Source: Mycolicibacterium sp. GF69 | GTDB taxonomy: Bacteria > Actinomycetota > Actinomycetes > Mycobacteriales > Mycobacteriaceae | Direction of reading: 5' to 3' | Assembly (NCBI RefSeq): GCF_003284965.1 | Contig: NZ_QMEW01000014.1 | Location: 53,693 to 117,692, forward strand | Length of the DNA: 64,000 nt | Shown: piece by piece, positions 10,584 through 20,632 of the stretch | Position numbering within the stretch: the stretch's first letter is position 1 | Layout: each line of letters opens with the position of its first letter | Translations under genes and position numbers: made by a program | The notes under the pieces: generated by a model | Seen by the model: only the letters and a program-made list of their open reading frames with translations | Told to the model about the DNA's origin: nothing | The model's database searches: none

Positions 10584-11009
10584 CTACGGACGCGTTCCCC
10601 GGGAAGACTCGGCAATCGAGGTGTCCAACCCGTCGATGTCGAGGGTGATCGCGCCGGCCGGGTCGGCCCGGAACTTTCCGCTGCCCGCCGCGTTCGCCAA
10701 CCCCCCGGTGCCCGATGCGATCCGCACGTCGGCGCTGGCGACACCGTCGCGATAGGAGCCGTCGTGCAGGAGCACGAGACCGCCGGGATTGCCGCCGATG
10801 GTGCCCGTGATGTGCTCGACGCCGACGAACAGCGCGCTCTTGTCCGGTGCGTAGGCGAGCAACCACTTCGTCGTCGATGTGCCCTTGATGTCACCGTCGT
10901 AGCGTTTGGCGACCAAGGCCTCGGTCAGCCGGGTGGCCTCATCGCCGTTCTCGAACGGGGTCTCATCCCAGCTGCCGATCTCGAAGGTCGCCTCGAGATG
11001 TCTGCTCAT
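10584..11009 (-). CDS. DUF3224 domain protein
   Basis: 141 residues from ATG 11009 (MSRHLEATFEIGSWDETPF). The frame extends upstream to 11117, but the extra 36 codons are Arg/Ser/Cys-rich and unlike a fold start. The body (KGTSTTKWLLAY, GVEHITGTIGGNPGGLVLLHDG) is a single DUF3224 beta-rich domain. The family is small, cytoplasmic and uncharacterised. It stands alone: about 230 bases without a recognisable gene separate it from mycP1, and it diverges from the glycosyltransferase operon. Confidence 0.8.
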   Translation of the reverse strand: MSRHLEATFEIGSWDETPFENGDEATRLTEALVAKRYDGDIKGTSTTKWLLAYAPDKSALFVGVEHITGTIGGNPGGLVLLHDGSYRDGVASADVRIASGTGGLANAAGSGKFRADPAGAITLDIDGLDTSIAESSRGTRP

Positions 11010-11124
11010 GGAGAGCGGGTACCCGGTCGCCGAAGCGCGGAACCGAGAGGCCGACAGGCACACGGTCCGGACGCTGTGATAGTCAAGGCATGATGGCCGC
11101 GTTGCGTCCACTAGCACGTCAAAC

Positions 11125-11147
11125 TATAGTCTGGACACATGTCCAGA
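11125..11147 (+). promoter_or_regulatory. Promoter -10 and TetR-type palindromic operator of the glycosyltransferase operon
   Basis: TATAGT at 11125-11130 looks like a -10 box. It overlaps by one base a dyad TCTGGACA-CA-TGTCCAGA at 11130-11147 (8-bp arms). The 11-base core GGACACATGTC recurs, inverted, at 14967-14977 at the start of the nearby tetR gene. A repressor bound here would cover the transcription start. The dyad and shared core are seen; regulation by that TetR protein is inferred. Confidence 0.6.
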
Positions 11148-11231
11148 AGGTTCGGAGTTGTTGCGTGACACGATTTGCCCAGCTCGCCGGCTCTGGATCT
11201 CTCGGCTCCCGCGCATCGTCTTGAGTTGAAC

Positions 11232-12467
11232 ATGCGCATCGCTCTGTTGTCGTACCGAAGCAAGACCCACTGCGGTGGGCAAGGCGTCTACGTCCGCTAC
11301 CTCAGCCGCGGCCTGGCCGACCTGGGTCATGACGTCGAGGTGTTCTCGGGCCAGCCCTACCCGGAGGAGCTCGATCCCCGGGTCCGTCTGACCGAGGTGC
11401 CGAGCCTGGACCTGTACCGGGAGCCCGATCCGTTCCGGATCCCGTGGCCGAATGAGATCAAGACCTCGATCGACCTGCTCGAGCTGTTGAGCACGTGGAC
11501 GGCCGGCTTTCCGGAGCCGCGCACGTTCAGCCTGCGCGCCGCGCGACTGCTGGCCGAGCGCCGCGACGAATTCGACGTCGTGCACGACAACCAGTGTCTG
11601 GGCACCGGCCTGCGCAAGATCGCCGGCCTCGGGCTTCCGGTGGTGGCCACGGTGCACCACCCGATCACCCGCGACAAGGTCGTCGACGTGGCAGCCGCCA
11701 AGTGGTGGCGCAAACCGCTGGTGCGACGGTGGTACGGCTTCGCCGAGATGCAGAAGCAGGTCGCCTGCGAGATCCCCGAACTGCTCACCGTGTCGTCGAC
11801 GTCGGCGGCCGACATCTCCGAGGACTTCGGCGTCGCTCCCAGCCAACTGCATGTGGTGCCGCTCGGTGTGGACACCGCGATGTTCAAACCGGCCGAACGG
11901 CGGGTGCGCAACCGCATCATCGCGATCGCCAGCGCCGACGTTCCACTCAAGGGGGTGCGGCACCTGCTTCACGCGGTGGCGCGGCTGCGCGTGGAACGCG
12001 ACCTCGAACTGCAGCTGGTCGCCAAGCTGGAACCGAACGGTCCGACCGAGAAGCTCATCGCCGAACTCGGCATCTCCGACATCGTGCACAGCTCGAGCGG
12101 ACTGTCCGACAGCGAGCTGGCCGATCTGCTCGCCTCGGCCGAAGTCGCCTGCATCCCATCGCTTTACGAAGGCTTCTCACTACCGGCGGTGGAGGCCATG
12201 GCCAGCGGGACACCGATCGTGGCCAGCCGCGCCGGTGCGCTGCCCGAGGTGGTCGGTGCCGACGGTGAATGCGCCCGGCTGGTCCGGCCCGCCGACGTCG
12301 AGGAACTGACCGCAGTGCTCGGCGATCTGCTCGACTCCCCCCGCGAACTGGCCCGCCTCGGCGCCAACGGCCGCAAACGTGCGCTCGACGTGTTCAGCTG
12401 GCAATCGGTTGCCGCACAGACGGTTGCGGTCTACGAGCTGGCACACGAACGGGTCGGCGCATGCTGA
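11232..12467 (+). CDS. GT4-family glycosyltransferase
   Basis: 411 residues from ATG 11232 (MRIALLSYRSKTHCGGQGVYV). The glycine-rich loop GGQGVYVRYLSRGLADLGHDVEV at the N-terminus and the C-terminal donor-site motif PSLYEGFSLPAVEAMASGTPIVA (EX7E) are typical of retaining GT-B GT4 enzymes. Linker VVPLGVDTAMFKP is also canonical. Donor and acceptor are unknown; several GT4 enzymes act on polysaccharides or glycolipids. First gene of a three-gene operon; its stop overlaps the following methyltransferase start by 7 bases. Controlled by a palindromic operator at 11130-11147. Confidence 0.88.
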   Translation: MRIALLSYRSKTHCGGQGVYVRYLSRGLADLGHDVEVFSGQPYPEELDPRVRLTEVPSLDLYREPDPFRIPWPNEIKTSIDLLELLSTWTAGFPEPRTFSLRAARLLAERRDEFDVVHDNQCLGTGLRKIAGLGLPVVATVHHPITRDKVVDVAAAKWWRKPLVRRWYGFAEMQKQVACEIPELLTVSSTSAADISEDFGVAPSQLHVVPLGVDTAMFKPAERRVRNRIIAIASADVPLKGVRHLLHAVARLRVERDLELQLVAKLEPNGPTEKLIAELGISDIVHSSSGLSDSELADLLASAEVACIPSLYEGFSLPAVEAMASGTPIVASRAGALPEVVGADGECARLVRPADVEELTAVLGDLLDSPRELARLGANGRKRALDVFSWQSVAAQTVAVYELAHERVGAC

Positions 12468-13192
12468 CGGTGGACTTCGACACGCTCGGGGTCGGTGCGG
12501 GTACCAAGGTGATCGACGTGGGTTGCGGTGCGGGCCGGCACAGCTTCGAGGCGTACCGGCGCGGCGCAGACGTCATCGCTTTCGACCAGAACGCCGCCGA
12601 CCTCAACGACGTCGACGAGATCCTGACCGCAATGCGCGAGCAGGGTGAGGTGCCGCTGACCGCGAAGGCCGAGGCGGTCAAGGGCGATGCACTCGACTTG
12701 CCGTATGCCGACGGTACTTTCGACTGCGTTATCGCCTCGGAGATCCTCGAGCACGTGCCCGAGGACGACAAGGCGATCGCGGAACTGGTCCGGGTGCTCA
12801 AGCCAGGCGGCAGACTCGCGGTCACGGTGCCTCGGTGGCTTCCGGAAAAGGTCTGCTGGGTGCTCTCCGACTCCTACCACGCCAACGAGGGTGGACACGT
12901 GCGGATCTACCATGCGGACCGGTTGCGCGACAAGGTGCTCAGCCACGGCCTGCGCCTGGCCCATACGCACCATGCGCACGCCCTGCATTCGCCGTACTGG
13001 TGGCTCAAATGCGCGGTGGGCACCGAGAACTCGGATCATCTGGCGGTGCAGACATACCACCGAATGCTGGTCTGGGACATGATGAGCCGCCCATGGCTTA
13101 CCCGGACGGCCGAATCGCTGCTCAACCCGCTGATCGGCAAGAGTGTCGCGTTGTACTTCGACAAACCGGTGGTCGTCGGTGCTGGCTCCTGA
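12461..13192 (+). CDS. Class I SAM-dependent methyltransferase
   Basis: 243 residues from ATG 12461. SAM-binding motif I is KVIDVGCGAGRHSFEA; motif II follows in FDCVIASEILEHVPEDDKAI and motif III in LKPGGRLAVTVP, as in UbiE/Methyltransf_11 enzymes. Translationally coupled on both sides (7 bases with the glycosyltransferase, 14 bases with the next gene). Its acceptor is probably the product of the glycosyltransferase or a lipid intermediate; that is inference. Confidence 0.88.
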   Translation: MLTVDFDTLGVGAGTKVIDVGCGAGRHSFEAYRRGADVIAFDQNAADLNDVDEILTAMREQGEVPLTAKAEAVKGDALDLPYADGTFDCVIASEILEHVPEDDKAIAELVRVLKPGGRLAVTVPRWLPEKVCWVLSDSYHANEGGHVRIYHADRLRDKVLSHGLRLAHTHHAHALHSPYWWLKCAVGTENSDHLAVQTYHRMLVWDMMSRPWLTRTAESLLNPLIGKSVALYFDKPVVVGAGS

Positions 13193-14258
13193 ACTCCAAG
13201 GCGTCCCGGGCGTCCCGGGGGTACTGACACCCCAACAGTGTCGCCAGACCGCGAAATCGATTGCCGCAACTCAGGAGTCGTCCGGAGCACTACCGTGGTT
13301 CGACGGCGGCCACACCGATCCGTGGGACCATGTCGAGAACGCGATGGCGCTCACCGCCGCGGGTCTGCTGGATCCGGCGCGCGGGGCATTCGAATGGTCG
13401 CGCACGACCCAACGCCCCGACGGATCCTGGCCCATCCAGCTGCGCAACGGTGTGATCGAGGACGCCAACAGCGACAGCAACTTCTGCGCCTACATCGCCA
13501 CGGGCGTCTGGCATCACGTTCTCGTCACCGGTGACCGTCGATTCGCCGAGACGATGTGGCCGGTGGTCACCAGGGCGATCGACTTCGTACTCGGAATGCA
13601 GCTCAGTCGCGGTGAGATCGCCTGGGCGAGAAGTCCTTCCACTATCGAACCCGACGCCCTGCTAACCGGTTGCGCGAGCATCTACCACAGCATCCGGTGC
13701 GCGCTGGCCCTTGCGGACTACTTCGACGACCCGCAGCCCGAATGGGAGGTTGCCGTCGGCCGGCTCGGCCACGCCATCGCCCACCACCCCGATGCGTTCA
13801 CGGTAAAGGACCGCTGGTCGATGGAGTGGTATTACCCGGTGCTGACCGGCGCCGTGCGCGGTGCGGCGGCGAGGTCTCGAATCGACGAGCGGTGGCACGA
13901 CTTCGTGGTGCCCGGGTTGGGGATTCGGTGCGTCGACGACCGGCCGTGGGTCACCGGTGCCGAAACCTGCGAACTGGTATTGGCTTTGGACGCGATCGGT
14001 GACACGATCCGCGCGCGCGAGCAGTTCGCCGCGATGCACCATCTGCGCGAGGCCGACGGCTCCTACTGGACGGGTCTGGTGTTCGCCGACGGCAAGCGCT
14101 GGCCGGAAGAACGCACGACGTGGACCGGCGGGGCGATGATATTGGCCGCCGACGCGTTGTCATCCACCACGCCGGCGAGTGGCATATTCCGCGGGTTGGA
14201 CCTGCCGCGCGGACTGGAGGGCGAGTACGACTGCGAGTGCGCGACCAGCGACCGCTGA
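13179..14258 (+). CDS. Prenyltransferase/squalene-cyclase-like alpha-barrel protein, function unknown
   Basis: 359 residues from GTG 13179 (LAPELQGVPGV). It has two QW-like repeats of terpene cyclases and related (alpha/alpha)6 barrels, QRPDGSWPIQL near residue 85 and READGSYWTGL near 298, and several paired Trp/His segments (GGHTDPWDHVENAMALTAAG, WSMEWYYPVLTGAV). The DXDD or DCTAE acid motifs of squalene-hopene or oxidosqualene cyclases are not evident, so cyclisation is doubtful; a barrel hydrolase or lyase acting on a glycan is an alternative. Third gene of the operon, its stop abutting the convergent methyltransferase stop. Confidence 0.7.
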   Translation: MLAPELQGVPGVPGVLTPQQCRQTAKSIAATQESSGALPWFDGGHTDPWDHVENAMALTAAGLLDPARGAFEWSRTTQRPDGSWPIQLRNGVIEDANSDSNFCAYIATGVWHHVLVTGDRRFAETMWPVVTRAIDFVLGMQLSRGEIAWARSPSTIEPDALLTGCASIYHSIRCALALADYFDDPQPEWEVAVGRLGHAIAHHPDAFTVKDRWSMEWYYPVLTGAVRGAAARSRIDERWHDFVVPGLGIRCVDDRPWVTGAETCELVLALDAIGDTIRAREQFAAMHHLREADGSYWTGLVFADGKRWPEERTTWTGGAMILAADALSSTTPASGIFRGLDLPRGLEGEYDCECATSDR

Positions 14259-15541
<1,283 letters not shown>

Positions 15542-15546
15542 AATCC

Positions 15547-16170
15547 TCAGCGATGGCCGAGGATGGCCGCAGCAGCGGTGATTCCCGGCTCGATGATGCC
15601 GCGCAGGTCGCGGCCGTCCTCGACGAACAGCGCGGTCAGCTCGCGTAACCCGCCCAACAGGATCAGCGCCAGCGGACGCGATATCGCCGGCAGCTTGGCG
15701 CGCTGAAATCCGGGACTGTCGCTGAGGTCGACGAGCATGTCGGTCAGATGTTCCATGGCCGACCGGTGCAGCGGTTGGGCGGCCATACCCAGCGCGGGTG
15801 CTTCGCGAATCCAGGTCAGCGTGATCGCGGGACGCGCCGCGATGTGCTCGACGTAGGCCGTCACCGCCTGCCGGATCTGGTCCTGCCAGTCGCATTCCGG
15901 TTGCGTCGCCGCCCGGATGTTGGCTATCAGGTCCTCGTTGTTGTGGCGCAGCAGTTCGATCAGGCATTCGGCCTTGCTCGGGAACTGTTCGTAGAAGGTC
16001 CGCTTGGAAGTACGCGCGTGCCGCACGATGTCTGCGACCGTGGTGTCTCGGTAGCCACGCTCGTTGATGCAGGACGCCAGACCATCGAGCACGCGATCAC
16101 GGAACGGGTCATCAGCGGCGGCGGACGCGTTGCGGTTCAGCGCTGCCGAGTCATCCAGCGCTGCTGTCAT
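15547..16170 (-). CDS. TetR family regulator of the CYP138-type P450s (Rv0135c-like)
   Basis: 207 residues from ATG 16170 (GTG 16173 also possible). Helix-turn-helix: RGYRDTTVADIVRHARTSKRTFYEQFPSKAECLIELL. It is divergent from two P450 genes exactly as Rv0135c is divergent from cyp138, with palindromic GGTAC-containing elements between. Predicted to repress the P450s and itself; ligand unknown. Its stop is five bases from the convergent tetR stop. Confidence 0.88.
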   Translation of the reverse strand: MTAALDDSAALNRNASAAADDPFRDRVLDGLASCINERGYRDTTVADIVRHARTSKRTFYEQFPSKAECLIELLRHNNEDLIANIRAATQPECDWQDQIRQAVTAYVEHIAARPAITLTWIREAPALGMAAQPLHRSAMEHLTDMLVDLSDSPGFQRAKLPAISRPLALILLGGLRELTALFVEDGRDLRGIIEPGITAAAAILGHR

Positions 16171-16194
16171 CACTCCTCCACCCTTGCGACATCT

Positions 16195-16244
16195 GGTACC
16201 AACCGGTACCGTACATCACACATTCACGGTACATCGTAGTACCG
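16195..16244. promoter_or_regulatory. Palindromic operators between tetR and the P450 genes
   Basis: Two elements lie in the 93-bp divergent gap: GGTACC-AACC-GGTACC at 16195-16210 and a perfect inverted repeat CGGTAC-N6-GTACCG at 16227-16244, five bases before the first possible P450 ATG (16249). Both share the GGTAC half-site. This is the arrangement expected for TetR dimers controlling both genes; binding is inferred. Confidence 0.6.
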
Positions 16245-16263
16245 CAGTATGGCTGGGAGCGTC

Positions 16264-17658
16264 ATGAGCGAAGTCACGGTCATCGAGGGCGCCGGAACGC
16301 CCGTCGAAGCCGGGCCGCCCCGCGCGGTCAAGCTGCCGCCGCGACCGCCGATTCCCAAGCCGGTGCTCGGTGTCGCGTTCCTGACCTCGCGGCGCTGGAC
16401 CATCGCCCAGATCGCCCGGATCGTCCGCAGCTACGGTTCCGTCTTCACGCTGAACCTCCCCGTATTCGGGCGCACTGTCGTCGTCGGCGACCCGCAACTG
16501 GCCAAGCAACTGTTCATGGCCAACACCGAAGACGTCGGCAACATCCAGCCGAATCTTTCGCGCGTCCTCGGGCCCGGCTCGGTGTTCGCCCTCGACGGCG
16601 CCGAGCACCGCCGTCGGCGCCGCCTGCTGACCCCGCCGTTCCACGGCAAGAGCATCAAGAACTACGAGAAGATCTTCGAAGAAGAGACCCTGCGCGAATC
16701 GGCGAACTGGCCGCAGGGACAAGCATTCCCGACGCTCAAGCCAATGATGCGGATCACGCTCAACGCGATCCTGCGCGCGGTGTTCGGTGCCGACGGCGAG
16801 CAGCTCGACGAGCTGCGCCGCATCATCCCGCCGTGGGTCACGCTGGGTTCCCGGGTGGCGACCCTGCCGACTCCGTCGCGCACGTATGGCCGGTTCAGTC
16901 CGTGGGGCCGGCTGGCCGAGTACCGCAGCCGGTACGACCTGGTCATCGAAAAGCTGATCGACCGGGTACGCGCCGACCCGAACTTCGAGAACCGCGAAGA
17001 CGTCCTGGCATTGCTGTTGCGCAGTAGCTACGAGGACGGAAGCGCCATGTCGCACAAGGACATCGGCGACGAACTGTTGACCCTGCTGGCGGCAGGCCAC
17101 GAGACCACCGCCGCCACCCTGGCCTGGGCGTTCGAGCGGATAACCCGCCACCGGGACGTCATGTCGAGGCTGGTGGCGGAGGCAGCCACCGACGACAACG
17201 AGTACCGCCAGGCCGTCATCTGTGAGGTGCAGCGCTCGCGCACCGTTATCGATTTCGCCGGTAGGCACGTCTACTCGCCGACGCTCGAGTTGGGCGAATG
17301 GGCTGTGCCCCAAGGCTACTCGGTACTGGTCAGCATCTCGTTGATGCATGACCGCGCAGCCGAGTTCCCTGATCCCGACCGCTTCGACCCGGAGCGCTTC
17401 ATCGGTGCCCGCCCGCCGACCTTCGCCTTCATCCCGTTCGGCGGAGGCACCAGGCGGTGCGTCGGCGCCGTGTTCGCCAACGTGGAGATGGACGTGGTGC
17501 TACGGACCGTGCTGCGCCACTTCGTGATCGACAACACCGCGGCGCCCGCGGAGAAGGTGCATTCGCGCGGCGTGGCCTACACCCCGAAGAACGGCGGCCG
17601 CATCGTGGTGCACCGCCGAAAGACACCGCTCGCGCAGGAGGATTCGAACAACCGATGA
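16264..17658 (+). CDS. Cytochrome P450, CYP138 family (first of tandem pair)
   Basis: 464 residues from ATG 16264 (MSEVTVIEG; ATG 16249 would add five residues). The heme ligand is the Cys of FGGGTRRCVG, the I-helix is AGHETTAATLAWAFER and the K-helix ExxR is EVQR. Long stretches match M. tuberculosis CYP138: GNIQPNLSR, LGPGSVFALDG, RRRRLLTPPFHGKS. No membrane anchor. CYP138 substrates are unknown. The stop overlaps the second P450 start (ATGA). Confidence 0.9.
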   Translation: MSEVTVIEGAGTPVEAGPPRAVKLPPRPPIPKPVLGVAFLTSRRWTIAQIARIVRSYGSVFTLNLPVFGRTVVVGDPQLAKQLFMANTEDVGNIQPNLSRVLGPGSVFALDGAEHRRRRRLLTPPFHGKSIKNYEKIFEEETLRESANWPQGQAFPTLKPMMRITLNAILRAVFGADGEQLDELRRIIPPWVTLGSRVATLPTPSRTYGRFSPWGRLAEYRSRYDLVIEKLIDRVRADPNFENREDVLALLLRSSYEDGSAMSHKDIGDELLTLLAAGHETTAATLAWAFERITRHRDVMSRLVAEAATDDNEYRQAVICEVQRSRTVIDFAGRHVYSPTLELGEWAVPQGYSVLVSISLMHDRAAEFPDPDRFDPERFIGARPPTFAFIPFGGGTRRCVGAVFANVEMDVVLRTVLRHFVIDNTAAPAEKVHSRGVAYTPKNGGRIVVHRRKTPLAQEDSNNR

Positions 17659-18992
17659 CGAACGCAGCCGTTGCCAAGCAGGACGTCCCGGTATCCCCCG
17701 GCAAGTTGCCGCCGGCGGTGCCGCTGCCAAAACCCGTCCAGATGGTGCTCATGGCGGGCTTCCGGCGCTGGTACCTGGGCAAGGCGCTCAAGCGGTACGG
17801 TCCCGTCTTCGCGATCAACGTGCCGTTCTTCGGCCGCAGTGTGGTGATTGCCGATCCCGCACTGATCCGGAGCGTATACCTCGCGAGCACCGACGACCTG
17901 ATCAACGTGCAGCCGAACCTCAGCCGGATCTTCGGTCCCGGTTCGGTTTTCGCGCTTGACGGGGTCGAGCACCGCAAGCGTCGCAAGCTTCTCGCACCGC
18001 CTTTCCACGGGCAGAGCATCAAGAACTACGAAAAGATCATCGAGGAGGAGACGCTCCGCGAGACAGCGACGTGGCCCGATGGCGTCGAGTTCCCGACGCT
18101 CGAGCCGATGAACCGGATCACGCTGAACGTCATCCTGCGCACGGTCTTCGGCGCCGACGGGGCCGAACTCGACTACCTGCGCGAGATCATCCCGCCGTGG
18201 GCCAAGCTGGGCTCACGCATGGCGACCCTGCCCGAACCGCCCTTCAACACCGGCCGATTCAGCCCGTGGGGCCGGCTGGCGACGTTCCGACGCAACTTCG
18301 ACCGCGTCGTCTTCGAGTTGATCGACAAGGCGCAAGCCGACCCCGCGCTCGATGAGCGCACCGACATCCTGGCGTTGTTGTTGGGCAGCACGTACGAGGA
18401 CGGCACCCCGATGTCGCGCCAGGACATTTCCGACGAGCTGCTCACCCTGCTCGGCGCCGGCCACGAGACCACCGCGTCGACGCTCGGCTGGGCGTTCGAG
18501 CGGCTGCGCCGTCACCCCGCGGTGCTGGCCAGACTCGTCGAGGAGAACGACGAGGGAGGCAGCGAATACCGCCAGGCCTTCATCAACGAGCTGCAACGCA
18601 ACCGGACGGTGATCGATTTCTCCGGACGGCACGTCCTGGCACCGCATTTCGATGTGGGCGAGTGGCGGATTCCGCACGGCTACACCGTGATGGTGGCGCT
18701 GGCGAACATGCATGCCAACGCGGAGGTGTTCCCCGACCCCGAACGCTTCGACCCCGACCGGTTCCTGGGTAAGCGCCCGCCGACGGCATGGGTGCCGTTC
18801 GGCGGCGGTACCCGCCGGTGCATCGGGGCCGCGTTCGCCAACGTGGAAATGGACGTGGTGTTGCGAACGGTGCTGCGGCACCTCGTGATCGAAACCGACA
18901 GCGCGCCGGACGAGAAGGTGCACTTCCGCGGCATCGCCTTCACCCCGAAGGACGGCGGCCGGATCGTGGTGCGCCACCGCGACCAGCCCTGA
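17655..18992 (+). CDS. Cytochrome P450, CYP138-like (second of tandem pair)
   Basis: 445 residues from ATG 17655, translationally coupled to the preceding P450. Heme loop FGGGTRRCIG, I-helix AGHETTASTLGWAFER, ExxR as ELQR. It shares long blocks with its neighbour (IQPNLSR, GPGSVFALDG, PPFHG.SIKNYEKI, IIPPWAKLGSRMATLP), so the pair looks like a local duplication; M. tuberculosis has a single cyp138 at this place. Divergence in the N-terminal 60 residues suggests different substrate access. Function unknown. Confidence 0.9.
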   Translation: MTNAAVAKQDVPVSPGKLPPAVPLPKPVQMVLMAGFRRWYLGKALKRYGPVFAINVPFFGRSVVIADPALIRSVYLASTDDLINVQPNLSRIFGPGSVFALDGVEHRKRRKLLAPPFHGQSIKNYEKIIEEETLRETATWPDGVEFPTLEPMNRITLNVILRTVFGADGAELDYLREIIPPWAKLGSRMATLPEPPFNTGRFSPWGRLATFRRNFDRVVFELIDKAQADPALDERTDILALLLGSTYEDGTPMSRQDISDELLTLLGAGHETTASTLGWAFERLRRHPAVLARLVEENDEGGSEYRQAFINELQRNRTVIDFSGRHVLAPHFDVGEWRIPHGYTVMVALANMHANAEVFPDPERFDPDRFLGKRPPTAWVPFGGGTRRCIGAAFANVEMDVVLRTVLRHLVIETDSAPDEKVHFRGIAFTPKDGGRIVVRHRDQP

Positions 18993-19077
18993 GCACCTGA
19001 GTGGGCGCGCCGAAACTACGCTTTATGACGAATTTCGGCCGATTCCCCTCACAAACCGTAGTCTCGCGGTCGATGCA

Positions 19078-19593
19078 CTACTGGCTGGCGGTCTCGCGCT
19101 TCGGCAGTGTCCAGCCCGGCCGCGGGAAGTGGCATGTGTAGCCGCTCGGGAACCGCTCCAGGTAGTCCTGGTGTTCGGGCTCGGCTTCCCAGAAATCGCC
19201 GGCGGGACTGACTTCGGTGACCACCTTGCCGGGCCACAATCCCGATGCGTCGACATCGGCGATGGTGTCCAGCGCGATCCGCTTCTGCTCGTCGTCACGG
19301 TAGAAGATGGCCGACCGGTAACTGGTGCCGACGTCGTTGCCCTGCCGGTTCTTCGTCGTCGGATCGTGAATCTGGAAGAAGAACTCCAACAACGCGCGGT
19401 AGTCGGTGCGGGTCGGGTCGTAGACGATCTCGATCGCTTCGGCGTGGCCGGGGTGGTTGCGGTAGGTGGCGTTGGCGTTCTCGCCACCGGTGTAGCCGAC
19501 CCGCGTCGACACCACACCGGGCTGCTTGCGGATCAGATCCTGCATGCCCCAGAAGCAGCCACCCGCCAGGATCGCCGTCTTGGTGTCACTCAT
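19078..19593 (-). CDS. msrA: Peptide methionine sulfoxide reductase MsrA
   Basis: 171 residues from ATG 19593. The catalytic Cys is C13 in GGCFWGMQ and a recycling Cys is C154 in [11 protein letters not shown], the same spacing as M. tuberculosis MsrA (Rv0137c). MsrA reduces methionine-S-sulfoxide using thioredoxin-type donors. Conserved [15 protein letters not shown] and [11 protein letters not shown] are seen. It follows the P450 genes in convergent orientation, as in M. tuberculosis. Confidence 0.95.
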   Translation of the reverse strand: MSDTKTAILAGGCFWGMQDLIRKQPGVVSTRVGYTGGENANATYRNHPGHAEAIEIVYDPTRTDYRALLEFFFQIHDPTTKNRQGNDVGTSYRSAIFYRDDEQKRIALDTIADVDASGLWPGKVVTEVSPAGDFWEAEPEHQDYLERFPSGYTCHFPRPGWTLPKRETASQ

Positions 19594-19685
19594 ACGCGCC
19601 TCCTGATCGTTGTATTGCACTGCCATAGTGCCTGTATAACCGTCTGACGCGCCGCCGTGTTCCGTACGCGGATTACGGTTGTGAG

Positions 19686-20087
19686 ATGCGCAGGTTGATC
19701 GTCGTCGTCGGTATCGCATTGTCGGCGGTATGGGCCGCCCCGGCCGCGTGGGCGGAGACCGTCGTGCTGCCGGAGCGTCCCGGCTATCCCGGCCTGATGT
19801 TCACCGACAATCCGGCGATCGTCGACTCCCATCCGATGCGTGCGGAGTCCTACAGCCGCGTTCCCGACGACCGCGCCGTCGCGGTGCACTTCACCACGGG
19901 CACGCCGCAGTGCTATGGCGTGCACGCCAGTGTGCAGGAGACCGCCCAGACCGTCACTGTGGAACTGCGCGGCGGGACACTGCCCGAAGCCGTCGGCCGG
20001 GCGTGCATCATGATCGCGGTGTCGGGGATCCTCGACGTCGGGCTGCAGAGCCCGTTGGGCTCGCGTCAGGTTCTCACCTCGTTCTGA
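19686..20087 (+). CDS. Small exported protein, function unknown
   Basis: 133 residues with a clear signal peptide ([22 protein letters not shown], cleavage near residue 23). The mature part has two cysteines (TPQCYGVHA and [11 protein letters not shown]), which could form a disulfide, and beta-rich character ([12 protein letters not shown]). This looks like one of the many uncharacterised secreted mycobacterial proteins. Divergent from msrA, upstream of the KstR-box operon but separated from it by a likely promoter. Confidence 0.75.
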   Translation: MRRLIVVVGIALSAVWAAPAAWAETVVLPERPGYPGLMFTDNPAIVDSHPMRAESYSRVPDDRAVAVHFTTGTPQCYGVHASVQETAQTVTVELRGGTLPEAVGRACIMIAVSGILDVGLQSPLGSRQVLTSF

Positions 20088-20103
20088 CCCTCGACAACCC
20101 CGG

Positions 20104-20117
20104 TAGAACGTGTTCTA
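20104..20117. promoter_or_regulatory. KstR-type operator upstream of the Rv0138/Rv0139-like operon
   Basis: TAGAACGTGTTCTA matches TnnAACnnGTTnnA fully, and the flanks extend the palindrome to CTAG on the right. It sits 8 bp before the GTG start of the SnoaL-like gene. Same form as the site at 1470-1483. The palindrome is seen; KstR control is inferred. Confidence 0.72.
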
Positions 20118-20125
20118 GTTCTGAT

Positions 20126-20632
20126 GTGACGAGCAGTACCTTCTCCCGGGACGAACTGGTCTCGGCATTCGAGGCATTCGAGGCGACGGTCGACCGCGCC
20201 GCCCAGACCCGGGACTGGGACCCGTGGGTGGACCAGTACACCGACGACGTCGTCTACGTCGAGCACGCCGCGGGCACGATGCGCGGGCGCGAGCAGGTCC
20301 GGCCCTGGATCTGGAAGACGATGGAGTCGTTTCCGGGCAGCTACATGACGTCGTTCCCGGCGCTGTGGCGGGTGTTCGACGAACCGACGGGGCGGGTCAT
20401 CTGCGAACTCGACAACCCGATGCGCGACCCCGGCGACGGCACCATCATCAGCGCGACCAACATCTCGATCCTGACGTACGCCGGTGACGGGTTGTGGCGC
20501 CGCCAGGAGGACATCTACAACCCGCTGAGGTTCGTCAAGGCGACGGTGAAGTGGTGCCGCAAAGCGGCCGAATTCGGCACCCTGCCCGACGAGGCCCAGC
20601 AGTGGATGAGCCAGTACGGAGGCGGTAAGTGA
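20126..20632 (+). CDS. SnoaL/NTF2-like protein (Rv0138-like)
   Basis: 168 residues from GTG 20126 (TSSTFSRDELVSAFEAFEATVDRA), essentially the length of Rv0138. The cone-shaped SnoaL-like fold is suggested by WDPWVDQYTDDVVYVEHAAGTMRGREQVRPWIWKTM. Members include isomerases and hydrolases acting on steroids or polyketides; the activity here is unknown. Starts 8 bp after a KstR-like palindrome, and its stop overlaps the next start (GTGA, 20629-20632), forming an operon with the epimerase-like gene. Confidence 0.85.
   Translation: MTSSTFSRDELVSAFEAFEATVDRAAQTRDWDPWVDQYTDDVVYVEHAAGTMRGREQVRPWIWKTMESFPGSYMTSFPALWRVFDEPTGRVICELDNPMRDPGDGTIISATNISILTYAGDGLWRRQEDIYNPLRFVKATVKWCRKAAEFGTLPDEAQQWMSQYGGGK

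Noticed and set aside
12269..12460. N-terminal extension of the second operon methyltransferase
   Set aside because: It overlaps the glycosyltransferase out of frame and has Arg-rich composition; ATG 12461 overlaps the stop neatly.
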